NCBI GenBank assembly: GCA_030628225.1
Contig: DAOVRJ010000028.1
Coordinates: forward strand, 1-15,158
Reading direction: 5' to 3'
Source of the DNA: Candidatus Zixiibacteriota bacterium
GTDB lineage: Bacteria; SM23-81
DNA length: 15,158 nucleotides
Below the pieces are notes generated by a model, which was given only the letters and a program-made list of their open reading frames with translations, searched no databases and had not been told where the DNA came from. Shown piece by piece: positions 1 to 7,058 of this stretch; position 1 is the stretch's first letter; every line of letters begins with the position of its first letter. Both the position numbers and the translations under genes were made by a program.

Positions 1-34
1 ATCAAAAACAGCGGTCAGCGGAACGCTCTGGGCT

Positions 35-181
35 CCACCCACACCCTTGGGTGATATCAGTGTGGTGGGCTTGCCCGAGAGTAGAAGGGGCGCTTTGGTC
101 AGTGCCCCTGACCGCGCCAGGGAGATTTTGCCCCTGCACAGGCGCCGCCCGGTCCTGTTGGAGGGCCAGCGCCTAAAGGGG
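35..181 (+). other. Cluster of strong hairpins at the left edge (structured leader or intergenic RNA)
   Basis: Three successive inverted repeats are visible. (a) 35-39 plus 41-44 pair with 60-63 plus 64-68 (CCACC.ACAC / GTGTGGTGG, one bulged C). (b) 89-93 GGCGC and 97-102 GGTCAG pair with 108-113 CTGACC and 114-118 GCGCC, with a 3-base bulge and a 5-base loop. (c) 131-134 CCCC, 140-145 AGGCGC, 147-150 GCCC and 153-155 TCC pair in nested order with 160-162, 163-166, 169-174 and 178-181, about 17 base pairs. A small AGCG/CGCT hairpin lies further left near 18-28. The in-frame translation is Pro/Arg-rich and protein-unlike, so this is probably a non-coding leader. Hairpin (c) covers the purine-rich run 175-183 that could be a ribosome binding site. 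No T-run follows, so it is not a standard terminator. Confidence 0.5.
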
Positions 182-991
182 AGAATTCTTGCTTTACTGA
201 AGTCTCTTTTTGGCAAACTGATTATCTCTCCATTTTTCTTGCTGTCATCGCTGCTGGTTTTCTTACTGGTTCCCGATTCGGTGCTTAAGGGCACGTGCTC
301 CATCGATCTGAAGACTTGGAGTCGCGGCCTTTTCCGAAGGTTCTTCGACATCGTCAGTTCCACCATTGGTCTTATTCTTAGCGCCCCATTGTTTCTGATA
401 CTTCCCATCTTGATCAAGCTCGATTCGTCCGGCAGCGTGATCTACAAGCAAATTCGCGTTGGTCAGAATAGGCGCAACGAAGATCGGCGCAGGAGCTCCT
501 ACAGCCTTAAAGGTGATCGAAGAAAAAACGACAGGCGAAAAGAAGATACCAATGGGCGGCTTTTTGAGGTCTATAAGTTTCGCTCCATGTGCCAGGATGC
601 CGAGAAGAAAAGCGGGCCTGTGTGGGCTAAGCAGGGCGATCCCCGAATTACAAAAGTGGGCAAGTTGCTCAGAGTCACCCGGACAGATGAGATACCACAG
701 CTCATCAACATCTTCAGGGGAGACATGAGCCTTGTGGGCCCTCGGCCTGAGCGTCCATATTTCGTCAACCGCTTTGTAGGGACCGTTTCCCGATATCAGG
801 AGAGACTGAAAGTTAAGCCTGGTTTGACTGGTCTAGCCCAGGTGATGGGGGGCTATGACACCAGCCTCGAGGATGTCTATGCCAAACTGGATTATGATTT
901 AAATTACTTATCCCACCAATCTTTTGGGCACGATTTGAAAATCCTGTTGAAGACCTTTGCTGTTGTGTTATGTGGAAAGGGGGTTTATTAA
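47..991 (+). CDS. Polyprenyl-phosphate sugar-1-phosphate transferase (bacterial sugar transferase family)
   Basis: Predicted initiating glycosyltransferase: moves a sugar-1-phosphate from a nucleotide sugar to undecaprenyl phosphate at the inner membrane, starting exopolysaccharide or O-antigen units. Residues below count from the TTG at 47. A hydrophobic stretch lies near 56-77. The family's core helix begins at about 97 (RRFFDIVSSTIGLILSAPLF). YKFRSM follows near 176-181, then the catalytic block DEIPQLINIFRGDMSLVGPRPERP and a C-terminal PGLTGLAQVMGG segment. An unusual basic insert of about 30 residues (roughly 143-172, rich in DRR/NDRR) splits GQNRR from FEVYKFRSM. The start is uncertain: the frame is open to the window edge, has no ATG before the catalytic domain, and its first 45 codons overlap strong hairpins. 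TTG at 47, 95 or 128, or a start after 181, are all possible. It lacks the long N-terminal CoA-binding-like part of larger family members. The family call is firm; the sugar is unknown. Confidence 0.9.
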   Translation: MGDISVVGLPESRRGALVSAPDRAREILPLHRRRPVLLEGQRLKGRILALLKSLFGKLIISPFFLLSSLLVFLLVPDSVLKGTCSIDLKTWSRGLFRRFFDIVSSTIGLILSAPLFLILPILIKLDSSGSVIYKQIRVGQNRRNEDRRRSSYSLKGDRRKNDRRKEDTNGRLFEVYKFRSMCQDAEKKSGPVWAKQGDPRITKVGKLLRVTRTDEIPQLINIFRGDMSLVGPRPERPYFVNRFVGTVSRYQERLKVKPGLTGLAQVMGGYDTSLEDVYAKLDYDLNYLSHQSFGHDLKILLKTFAVVLCGKGVY

Positions 992-999
992 GAGGGACA

Positions 1000-1034
1000 G
1001 AAACGGTGGGCCATTTTTCTTATGGTTCCGTTTC
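1000..1034 (+). other. Inverted repeat after the sugar transferase gene
   Basis: A perfect 7-base stem, GAAACGG (1000-1006) with CCGTTTC (1028-1034), starts 9 bases after the stop codon. It encloses 21 bases that can partly pair. No U-tract follows, so it may be a 3'-end stabiliser or an inefficient or Rho-linked end rather than an intrinsic terminator. Confidence 0.3.
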
Positions 1035-1061
1035 CTCCTAGGGGGGTCCAGAAATATTCCC

Positions 1062-1088
1062 TTGACAATGCTGGACAAAGATGATAAC
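1062..1088 (+). promoter_or_regulatory. Candidate sigma-70 promoter for the 1194-10597 gene run
   Basis: TTGACA at 1062-1067 matches the -35 consensus perfectly. A weak -10 candidate GATAAC (1083-1088, 4 of 6) follows after 15 bases. It is the only such site in the gap before a run of seven close genes, which argues for it; the short spacer and poor -10 argue against. A start near 1095 would give a leader of about 100 bases. Confidence 0.3.
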
Positions 1089-1193
1089 TTCTCAGTTGTA
1101 AGCGACAGGAGCATGCAGGGGTTTTGGGGCTCTGCCCTTGAAGAATGGAAATGACGAGACGCTTGATCGCGGTGAATGGAGGGAATGGGGTCC

Positions 1194-1940
1194 ATGAGAA
1201 AGGCATTTTGCACACTGGCGATAATCTGCAGTGCCATGATCGGATCTATAGCGCTCGCAGAAGAAGGTACACCGGGCACACCCTCGGGGGGTAAATTTTC
1301 CCTTTACTCGAAACCCTCGGGGGTTTTAGTGTACATGGAGGGAGACTACGACTTCGTCGGACGTACCCCCTGTGAGTTGCCTTTTAACTTAATGGGCACC
1401 TACAAGGTTAAGGCGTTGAAGCGCGGGTATGAAAATTGGTCCACGAAGGTCACTTTAGTGGATGACCGGAGCAACTCGCTGTACATCAAGCTCGTTCCTA
1501 AAACTCGACTGAAGACGGGGTTGCGCTCGGCGGTATTTCCGGGGTGGGGTCAATATTACACGGATAAGAAGACCAAAGGAACGATTTTTGCTTTTCTGGA
1601 GGTGGGATCGCTTCTGGCAAGTGCTTTCGCCTACCAGAACTATGAGGATGCCAAAGACGAGTACTATCTGGCCACCTCGCGTTACCAAGAAGCCAAGAAG
1701 GTGGATGACATCCCTCAACTTCGAGAGGAAATGGAGAAGAGGGCGGATGATGCTGACAAGGCTTACGATGTAAGGGTTGCCTGCTTTACGGCGACGGCCG
1801 CCATCTGGGCCTTCAACGTGGTGGAGGCGATGTTATTTTTCCCCCGGTATGAGGAGGATCTTTACGAGCGGGCCATTCCTCTTATTACCGGAGAGATAAG
1901 CAATGGCGAAACCAGAATACTGCTAACCCGGCGTTTCTAA
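1194..1940 (+). CDS. PEGA-domain and DUF5683-like envelope membrane protein
   Basis: Start chosen at ATG 1194: it follows GGAGGG (1178-1183) and gives a clean signal peptide (MRKAFCTLAIICSAMIGSIALA, then EEG). In-frame ATGs at 1176 and 1185 are alternatives. After the signal peptide a PEGA-type beta domain spans about residues 30-95 (KPSGVLVYMEGDYDFVGRTPC with GYENWSTKVTL further on); such domains usually sit on the outer face of the envelope. A DUF5683-like part follows: LRSAVFPGWGQYYTDKKTKG, a membrane segment near 130-148, a charged, probably coiled-coil stretch near 150-190, and a second membrane segment near 195-215. Function is not established for the family. It is the first gene of a close-packed run, 34 bases before the FN3 lipoprotein. 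The C-terminus has no PEP-CTERM or other sorting signal. Confidence 0.85.
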   Translation: MRKAFCTLAIICSAMIGSIALAEEGTPGTPSGGKFSLYSKPSGVLVYMEGDYDFVGRTPCELPFNLMGTYKVKALKRGYENWSTKVTLVDDRSNSLYIKLVPKTRLKTGLRSAVFPGWGQYYTDKKTKGTIFAFLEVGSLLASAFAYQNYEDAKDEYYLATSRYQEAKKVDDIPQLREEMEKRADDADKAYDVRVACFTATAAIWAFNVVEAMLFFPRYEEDLYERAIPLITGEISNGETRILLTRRF

Positions 1941-1974
1941 ATAGCCGAGCCGGCCTATCAGCCTGGAGGGGAGC

Positions 1975-3894
1975 ATGAAAAAAATGGCGGAGAGAGGGTT
2001 AGTGCTGGCCATACTGAGCATTACTTTGCTGTTCTTGAACGGTTGTGGCAAAGACCATGGTCCGGTGTCTTTTACCAACCCTATCGATTCCGGCAATGCA
2101 TCTCCGCCTCCCATTCCCGGAAATTTGAGCGCCCAGGTGGGGGATAAGACCATCTATTTGACCTGGGAGATCGACGATACCACCGATGTGAGATGCTACC
2201 GCATCGAGCGTAAGGATTCTGAGAATGACGATTTTGTTGTCATCGATTCTACTGCTCTGGTGTACTATGCGAATCGGGGATTAAAAAATGGTCGTACCTA
2301 TCGATACCGTGTGTGTGTGATCAGCAAAAAAGGGTTTAGGGGCTCTTTCTCCCAGGAAGTTTCGGCTGCTGCCAACGGGTTTGCCATTTCCATCGATAGT
2401 GGCCAAAAGTATACCACATCCATCTCGGTTACCTTGAGCATCTCCGCTCCTGGGGGGGCGAGTCTTATGAAGTTGGCCAGCGATTCTATATTCACCGAAG
2501 CTTCTTGGGAGCCGTTTTTGGAGCAGAAGAACTGGTTTTTGACTTCTGGGGATGGTGAGAAGAGGGTTTATTTGAAAATAAGGGATTTTGACGATAATGA
2601 AGCCTCTGGTTTTCATTGGGATAGTATTATCCTGGATACCCGTGCCAGCATCGACGCTGTGGATTTTTCCCCCGCCGACTCGGTGCTTTCATCGGGGGAT
2701 CTTGTTCATTTCTCCATGGTGACAGGCGAGATACTAGGCCAAGCTGAGATTGACATCGGCACGGTTGTCACAGGTAAAAAACTCTTCGATGATGGCACTC
2801 ATGGCGACCAGATGGCCGATGATGGGACCTATGAGCTGGATTATGTGATTCCCAGCGGGTTGCAGGTGATTGAGGTTCCAGTGAGGGGAAGATTCAGCGA
2901 TGAAGCGGGAAATAATGCCGAAGAGATAACCTGCGTACGATCCCTGACGGTTCAGGATGTACCCAAAGCGGTTCAGCTTTTCCCTCCCACCTCCATGGGT
3001 ATCTCGGAGACCAACCTGAACCTAACGTGGTCTCAGAATCAGGATGATGATTTTATCGCCTATCGTCTTTACCGATCAGAAGTCGCCGGGGTTGATACTG
3101 CCTCTGACAGGAGACTTGTCACCGAGATAGTTACTCAAAGCACCACCTCTTACGATGATAGCGGACTGGAGGAGAATCACACTTACTACTACAAGATCTA
3201 TGTCTACGATGAATATGGTTTTTCCTCTGGCAGCAATGAAGTATATGGAACCACGGGGGAGAACGAAGCGCCCCAGCCGGCCACCCTGTTTTCACCCGTT
3301 CCCATCGGAAACTCCTCCACGACCCTGAATTTATCCTGGACTCCCAACCAGGAGGCGGATTTCGCTGCCTATAAGCTGTACCGGGCGCTGAACCCCGGCG
3401 TCGAGTCCGCGCCCGATAGAATTCTGGTCACCACTATCATGGACCAGCAGACTACTTTTTACGATGATGAGGGTCTGGAAGAGAGCACCACGTACTACTA
3501 TCAGCTGCTCACCTTCGACACTGGTGGCCTTTCGGCAAGCAGCAACGAAGTGAGCGGCATCGTCAACGCCAATGAGGAGCCAGAGCCGGTTACCCTGGTG
3601 ATTACCTCGGCCCAGCTTTCTCCCGATGATTCCACAACTGCGCAAATTGAGCTTAAATGGACTCAGAATTATGAGCAGGATTTTGATCATTATGTCGTAT
3701 ATCGCGATTTGTCCTCCCCTGTGAGCATTTCCTCGACGCCCGTCGACCTGATCAATGACAGTCAGACGACCACGACCATCGATTCTCCGCTCAGCCTATC
3801 GACGCAATACTTCTATCGCGTATACGTATTTGATGAGGGTGGTCTATATAGTGGCAGCAATGAGGTGGATGTAACTACACCATCGAGTCCGTGA
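1975..3894 (+). CDS. Outer-envelope lipoprotein with fibronectin type III repeats
   Basis: The 639-residue product opens with a lipoprotein signal peptide ending in the lipobox LNGC (Cys24), so it is predicted to be lipid-anchored and exported. GGAGGGG lies just before the ATG. Visible domains: FN3-like at about 35-135 (NLSAQVGDKTIYLTWEIDD); a Ig-like module at about 137-225 with the pattern SIDSGQKYTTSISVTLSISA and a WEPF turn; a module near 226-325 with DDGTHGDQMADDGTYELDY, as seen in surface-protein linkers; then three related FN3 repeats at about 328-427, 431-528 and 533-636. The repeats share LNLTW..NQ..DF..Y.LYR near the front and TYYY......D..G.S..SNEV near the end. No catalytic motif is visible, so the likely role is adhesion, matrix binding or spacing. 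It probably belongs to the same transcript as the PEGA gene 34 bases upstream and the unknown gene 29 bases downstream. Confidence 0.9.
   Translation: MKKMAERGLVLAILSITLLFLNGCGKDHGPVSFTNPIDSGNASPPPIPGNLSAQVGDKTIYLTWEIDDTTDVRCYRIERKDSENDDFVVIDSTALVYYANRGLKNGRTYRYRVCVISKKGFRGSFSQEVSAAANGFAISIDSGQKYTTSISVTLSISAPGGASLMKLASDSIFTEASWEPFLEQKNWFLTSGDGEKRVYLKIRDFDDNEASGFHWDSIILDTRASIDAVDFSPADSVLSSGDLVHFSMVTGEILGQAEIDIGTVVTGKKLFDDGTHGDQMADDGTYELDYVIPSGLQVIEVPVRGRFSDEAGNNAEEITCVRSLTVQDVPKAVQLFPPTSMGISETNLNLTWSQNQDDDFIAYRLYRSEVAGVDTASDRRLVTEIVTQSTTSYDDSGLEENHTYYYKIYVYDEYGFSSGSNEVYGTTGENEAPQPATLFSPVPIGNSSTTLNLSWTPNQEADFAAYKLYRALNPGVESAPDRILVTTIMDQQTTFYDDEGLEESTTYYYQLLTFDTGGLSASSNEVSGIVNANEEPEPVTLVITSAQLSPDDSTTAQIELKWTQNYEQDFDHYVVYRDLSSPVSISSTPVDLINDSQTTTTIDSPLSLSTQYFYRVYVFDEGGLYSGSNEVDVTTPSSP
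2956..3888 (+). repeat. Three tandem FN3-coding units
   Basis: Three consecutive units of about 300 bases (about 2956-3255, 3265-3558 and 3571-3888) encode diverged copies of one FN3 module. The first two are closest: both carry DR.LVT.I..Q.T..YDD.GLEE..TYYY. The third keeps W.QN...DF..Y.VYR and the closing SGSNEV. This is protein-level repetition; the DNA has diverged. Confidence 0.6.
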
Positions 3895-3923
3895 GAAAGG
3901 ACGTTTTTGGAAAGGAATGAACT

Positions 3924-4589
3924 GTGCAGAACGCGAGAACCCAGAGTGACCGAGAGCACATCGAGGAGATCATCCATCAAGTACGGGGCGTTCTGTCAGC
4001 ATATGTTTCTATTACCCAGGAAGGTGAGGTCGAGGAAATTCATGTCCTGGGCGATGCTGAGAGGACGCCGAAACAAATCGTCAGGGATATTGAATCGATG
4101 CTGGTTACCCAGCTGGGCTTGCGTATAGACCATAAGCGAGTGAGCGTGGCCCAGATGAGGAAATCTGGCAAGATCCCTCAGACAAGAGCTATCACCCGAT
4201 TGAAGTTTCGCAGCGTCAATTTGACCGTGACCGGTGTGGCTGCTGAAGCACAGGTGGAAGTTGAGAGGGACGAGGTGGTATCCACCGGCATCGCTTCCGG
4301 CCCGAGCTCTACCCAGAACCAGATGAGGTTGGTTGCTAGCGCCTCCCTGAGGGCCGTCGAGAAGTTTTTCCCCCCGGATCACTCGCTGGCTCTCGAGGAG
4401 CTAAAGGTCATTCCTCTGGGGGGAGAGAAGATCATAGTTATTATCATTAATCTGCTGCAACCTCGGGAGGAGATCAAGCTCATCGGCAGCTCCATCATGG
4501 GCAGCGATGTGAAAAGAAGTGTGATATTTGCTACTCTGAAGGCTCTCAATCGCTATATCGGAAAAATCGAAAGGGAACAAAGGGAGTAG
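3924..4589 (+). CDS. Conserved two-domain protein of unknown function
   Basis: I do not assign a function. The GTG start at 3924 is backed by GGAAAGGA (3909-3916), 7 bases upstream. The 221-residue product has no signal peptide or membrane segment, so it is cytoplasmic. The N-terminal part (about 10-75) looks like a small alpha/beta module: VRGVLSAYVSITQEGEVEEI, then PKQIVRDIESML and IDHKRVSVAQM. I have an impression that this pattern recurs in conserved hypothetical proteins of other phyla, but cannot verify it. The C-terminal part (about 90-215) alternates strands and helices: RLKFRSVNLTVTGVAAEAQV, LVASASLRAVEKFF, EKIIVIIINLL, and a helix with KRSVIFATLKALNRYI. It sits between the FN3 lipoprotein and a membrane protein with gaps of 29 and 34 bases, so it is co-transcribed with envelope genes and, further on, PrsK/PrsR. 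A ligand-binding or regulatory role would fit, but is inference. Confidence 0.8.
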   Translation: MQNARTQSDREHIEEIIHQVRGVLSAYVSITQEGEVEEIHVLGDAERTPKQIVRDIESMLVTQLGLRIDHKRVSVAQMRKSGKIPQTRAITRLKFRSVNLTVTGVAAEAQVEVERDEVVSTGIASGPSSTQNQMRLVASASLRAVEKFFPPDHSLALEELKVIPLGGEKIIVIIINLLQPREEIKLIGSSIMGSDVKRSVIFATLKALNRYIGKIEREQRE

Positions 4590-4623
4590 AGCCTTCCTGA
4601 CGACAGTTCGCCGGGAGGATGAT

Positions 4624-5469
4624 ATGGACGTGGTCGGAAGGATCAACACTCTCATTTGGGCTGATGTTCAAAGCCTGAGATCTGCAAAGAAGGCCTCAAT
4701 TTTTTTGCCGTATTTTCTTTTTGCCGTTCTTCAAGGTATTGTTCTCACTATCCTCATTTTCTTTTTTATCCCCCCGTTTTCTCGTGTGCTAGTCCCCCTG
4801 ATGTTGCGGTTCTACGGCGAGTTGGCCCTGCACTATCCTCATAGCTATATGGTTTTGCCCTTCCTCTTTTCCGGAGTGAACCGCTGGCTGCTTAACCCGT
4901 TGGCCAGCTGGTTGATCATCGGGACGGCAACCCTTATGTTCGCCGCCGGATATCGGGGCCAGCGCCCCCGGCTGGGCAGGAGTTTCGGCAAGGCTCTGCG
5001 TCTCTGGGTGCCCCTTTTCGTGGTAGGGTTGGTGGAGTGGGGGGTAGTGCTTGGCCTGACACAACTGCTTCGACTTACGGCAACAGAGGTTCTGCAGTGG
5101 GGCGCTCAAGCTCATCGCCTTTTTAGAATTGCCGGTTTTCTGCTCAATGTTATTTTCGTCGTCCCCTTTGCCTTTACCGCTGCTTATGTGGTTTTGGGTA
5201 ACCAGAATATTTGGCGTGCCCTGAAAGGAAGTTTCTCTCTGGCCAAAAGTAATTATGGAGTTACTTTTCTAATCATCGCCATACCGGCTTTTTTCTCCTG
5301 GGCCGTGGATTTTATAACGGGCAAAGCCCCGCAGATAGTTTTCAAATTCAGCCCCGAGATTGTCGTCCTTCTCTTGATTCTGGGTATCGTGACAACTCTG
5401 GTGGTTAACTTCGTTATAGTGGGGGCTTTAACAGCGTTTTACCTACACGCTACTGAAGGGAGCCGATAG
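4624..5469 (+). CDS. Polytopic inner-membrane protein, function unknown
   Basis: ATG 4624 has a strong site GGGAGG (4613-4618) five bases upstream. The 281-residue product has about six hydrophobic segments, near residues 23-52, 92-108, 127-150, 164-190, 206-228 and 243-273, joined by short basic loops (GYRGQRPRLGRSFGKALRL, then NQNIWRALKGSFSLAKSNYG). This layout, with repeated 'alpha-helix, ALKGSFSLAKSNY, long hydrophobic helix' units, resembles DUF975 or glycerophosphodiesterase membrane-domain type proteins, but I see no diagnostic motif. No transporter signature such as Walker A is present. It lies 34 bases after the unknown gene and 59 before the TPR gene, so it is probably part of the same operon. 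Confidence 0.8.
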   Translation: MDVVGRINTLIWADVQSLRSAKKASIFLPYFLFAVLQGIVLTILIFFFIPPFSRVLVPLMLRFYGELALHYPHSYMVLPFLFSGVNRWLLNPLASWLIIGTATLMFAAGYRGQRPRLGRSFGKALRLWVPLFVVGLVEWGVVLGLTQLLRLTATEVLQWGAQAHRLFRIAGFLLNVIFVVPFAFTAAYVVLGNQNIWRALKGSFSLAKSNYGVTFLIIAIPAFFSWAVDFITGKAPQIVFKFSPEIVVLLLILGIVTTLVVNFVIVGALTAFYLHATEGSR

Positions 5470-5528
5470 CTTTGGCACTTAGTAGTCAAAACAATTTCCC
5501 CCGTTCCATTAAAAAGAAGGGATGCCAG

Positions 5529-7058
5529 ATGCTACGTGTCCTGAGAGCCAGAAAGTTTCTGCCCTTTCTGGCGTTGCTTTTTTTGTTTTCGCGATGTTCT
5601 GATGTGCAGGGGATCAAAGAACGATACTTGATTGAAAAGATGTTCTATCGAGCGAACAAACTATATCAGAACATTCAGATAACTCCTCGCAGCATCAGTC
5701 CAGCCAGCTACCAGCAGGTTAGAGAGTCTTTTCGTCAGATTCTGGTCAAGTACCCCGTGGCCTCCCTGCAGGCAGAAGGTCATTTCTCGGAAGAGATGCG
5801 TCGCGAACTGCTGGTTTTGATTGGCACAAGCCAGATGAATGTTGCCGATCTTTTTTTCCAAGAGGGCCAGATTGATTCTGCCATCGTCGAGTATCAAAAG
5901 GTTATCGCTGATTACGCCGGCAACCGAGCTTTAGGCTCGCGAGCCCAGTATTACATCGCTTTGGGTTACCAGAGTTTGGGCAGATGGGAGGATGCCGTCT
6001 CTGGTTTCGAGGTTTTGCTGCAGGATTATACACCCTTCGTGGAGACGCCCGAACAGCCCGATGTGAACATTTTGCAAGTGCCTGCATCCATCGCCCAGGC
6101 CTATCGGCTTCGGGGGGAACAGGCTGAGGCCGACCGCTATTATGAGAAAGCCCGGGAATATCTCTGGGGAGTGGTGAGGAAATGGCCTCACACGTTCACC
6201 GCCCAGTTTGCCCAAAACCAAATCGTGGCCACCTATCTTGGCCAAGAGCGTTGGCAGGAAGCCATAGCGAACCTGGAGACTCTGCTGGCGGTTCACTCGG
6301 ACTCCTTAGAGCCATCTGAGGCTTCTTTAACTATCGCAGCCCTTTACGAAGAAAAGCTCCATGAATCGAGCAAGGCTATGGAGATTTATTCCAGCGTCGT
6401 GAAGGAATATCCCGATTCGAAGAGACTGAGCCGTGTTCATCTGGCTATGGGCAATATCCACCTGCAGCGCGGAGAGCTGACTAAATCGCGGGAGGAATTC
6501 AACAGGGTAATCATCGATTTTCCAGAGGATGCGGCCGCTGGAGCCCGTGCTCAGTACTCCATTGCCCTTGCCTGCGAGATGGAAGGGGAGTGGGACAAAG
6601 CCCTGAATGAGTTCCGATGGATTATGGAAAACTACCCCGATTCCCCGGAAGCTTTCCAGGTGCCCGATCACATTCTGGAACACTACTTGCAATTCTCAGA
6701 GGAAGAGCTGGCTGCCAGTGCCTATACACAGGCCTTGAAGGATTATGCTAAGTTCATTGCCAAGGATCCCAATTCTGCTCAGGCGGTCCTCGGGCAATGG
6801 TACATCACCCGGTGTCATATAAGGATGGAAAAGTGGAGCGAGGCCCTCGCTGCCCTGGAAACTTTTGTGGTGAACTATCCCCAGAGCCCTCAGGTGCAAC
6901 TGGCCCTCCTGAGGATCGGAGAAATTTATGAAATCAACCAGAATCAGCCCGCCGAGGCCCTGGGAGCCTATCAACGACTAGTTGAGAAATTCCCTCGCGG
7001 CCAGCCGTCCCAGATTGCCCTTCAGCGGATAGAGATCCTGAAGCAGAAAGTGGAATGA
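5529..7058 (+). CDS. TPR-repeat envelope protein, PrsT-like by position
   Basis: ATG 5529 is chosen because AGAAGGG lies 7 bases upstream and the protein then begins with a signal peptide (MLRVLRARKFLPFLALLFLFSRC). A TTG at 5472 in the same frame has no site and adds 19 unlikely residues. Cys23 is a possible lipid-attachment residue, but Arg at -1 is not consensus, so processing could be by signal peptidase I or the leader may remain as an anchor. The rest (509 residues) is helical with about nine TPR-like units, for example LFFQEGQIDSAIVEYQKVIA, LGRWEDAVSGFEVLLQDY, MEGEWDKALNEFRWIMENYP and MEKWSEALAALETFVVNYP. Its stop overlaps the kinase ATG by four bases, implying translational coupling. 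In exosortase/PEP-CTERM loci a TPR lipoprotein (PrsT) often accompanies PrsK and PrsR; this one is shorter than the PrsT I know (about 900 residues), so homology is only suggested. Confidence 0.85.
   Translation: MLRVLRARKFLPFLALLFLFSRCSDVQGIKERYLIEKMFYRANKLYQNIQITPRSISPASYQQVRESFRQILVKYPVASLQAEGHFSEEMRRELLVLIGTSQMNVADLFFQEGQIDSAIVEYQKVIADYAGNRALGSRAQYYIALGYQSLGRWEDAVSGFEVLLQDYTPFVETPEQPDVNILQVPASIAQAYRLRGEQAEADRYYEKAREYLWGVVRKWPHTFTAQFAQNQIVATYLGQERWQEAIANLETLLAVHSDSLEPSEASLTIAALYEEKLHESSKAMEIYSSVVKEYPDSKRLSRVHLAMGNIHLQRGELTKSREEFNRVIIDFPEDAAAGARAQYSIALACEMEGEWDKALNEFRWIMENYPDSPEAFQVPDHILEHYLQFSEEELAASAYTQALKDYAKFIAKDPNSAQAVLGQWYITRCHIRMEKWSEALAALETFVVNYPQSPQVQLALLRIGEIYEINQNQPAEALGAYQRLVEKFPRGQPSQIALQRIEILKQKVE

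Noticed and set aside
1194-3894. PEP-CTERM sorting tails on the secreted proteins, expected given PrsK/PrsR.
   Set aside because: The C-termini (ending ILLTRRF and TTPSSP) lack the PEP motif, the membrane helix and the basic tail.
5472-5488. TTGGCAC at 5472-5478 looks like a perfect -24 element of a sigma-54 promoter before the TPR gene.
   Set aside because: At the -12 position the bases are TC rather than GC (5486-5487), and the spacing cannot be repaired by one base; the invariant GC is needed.
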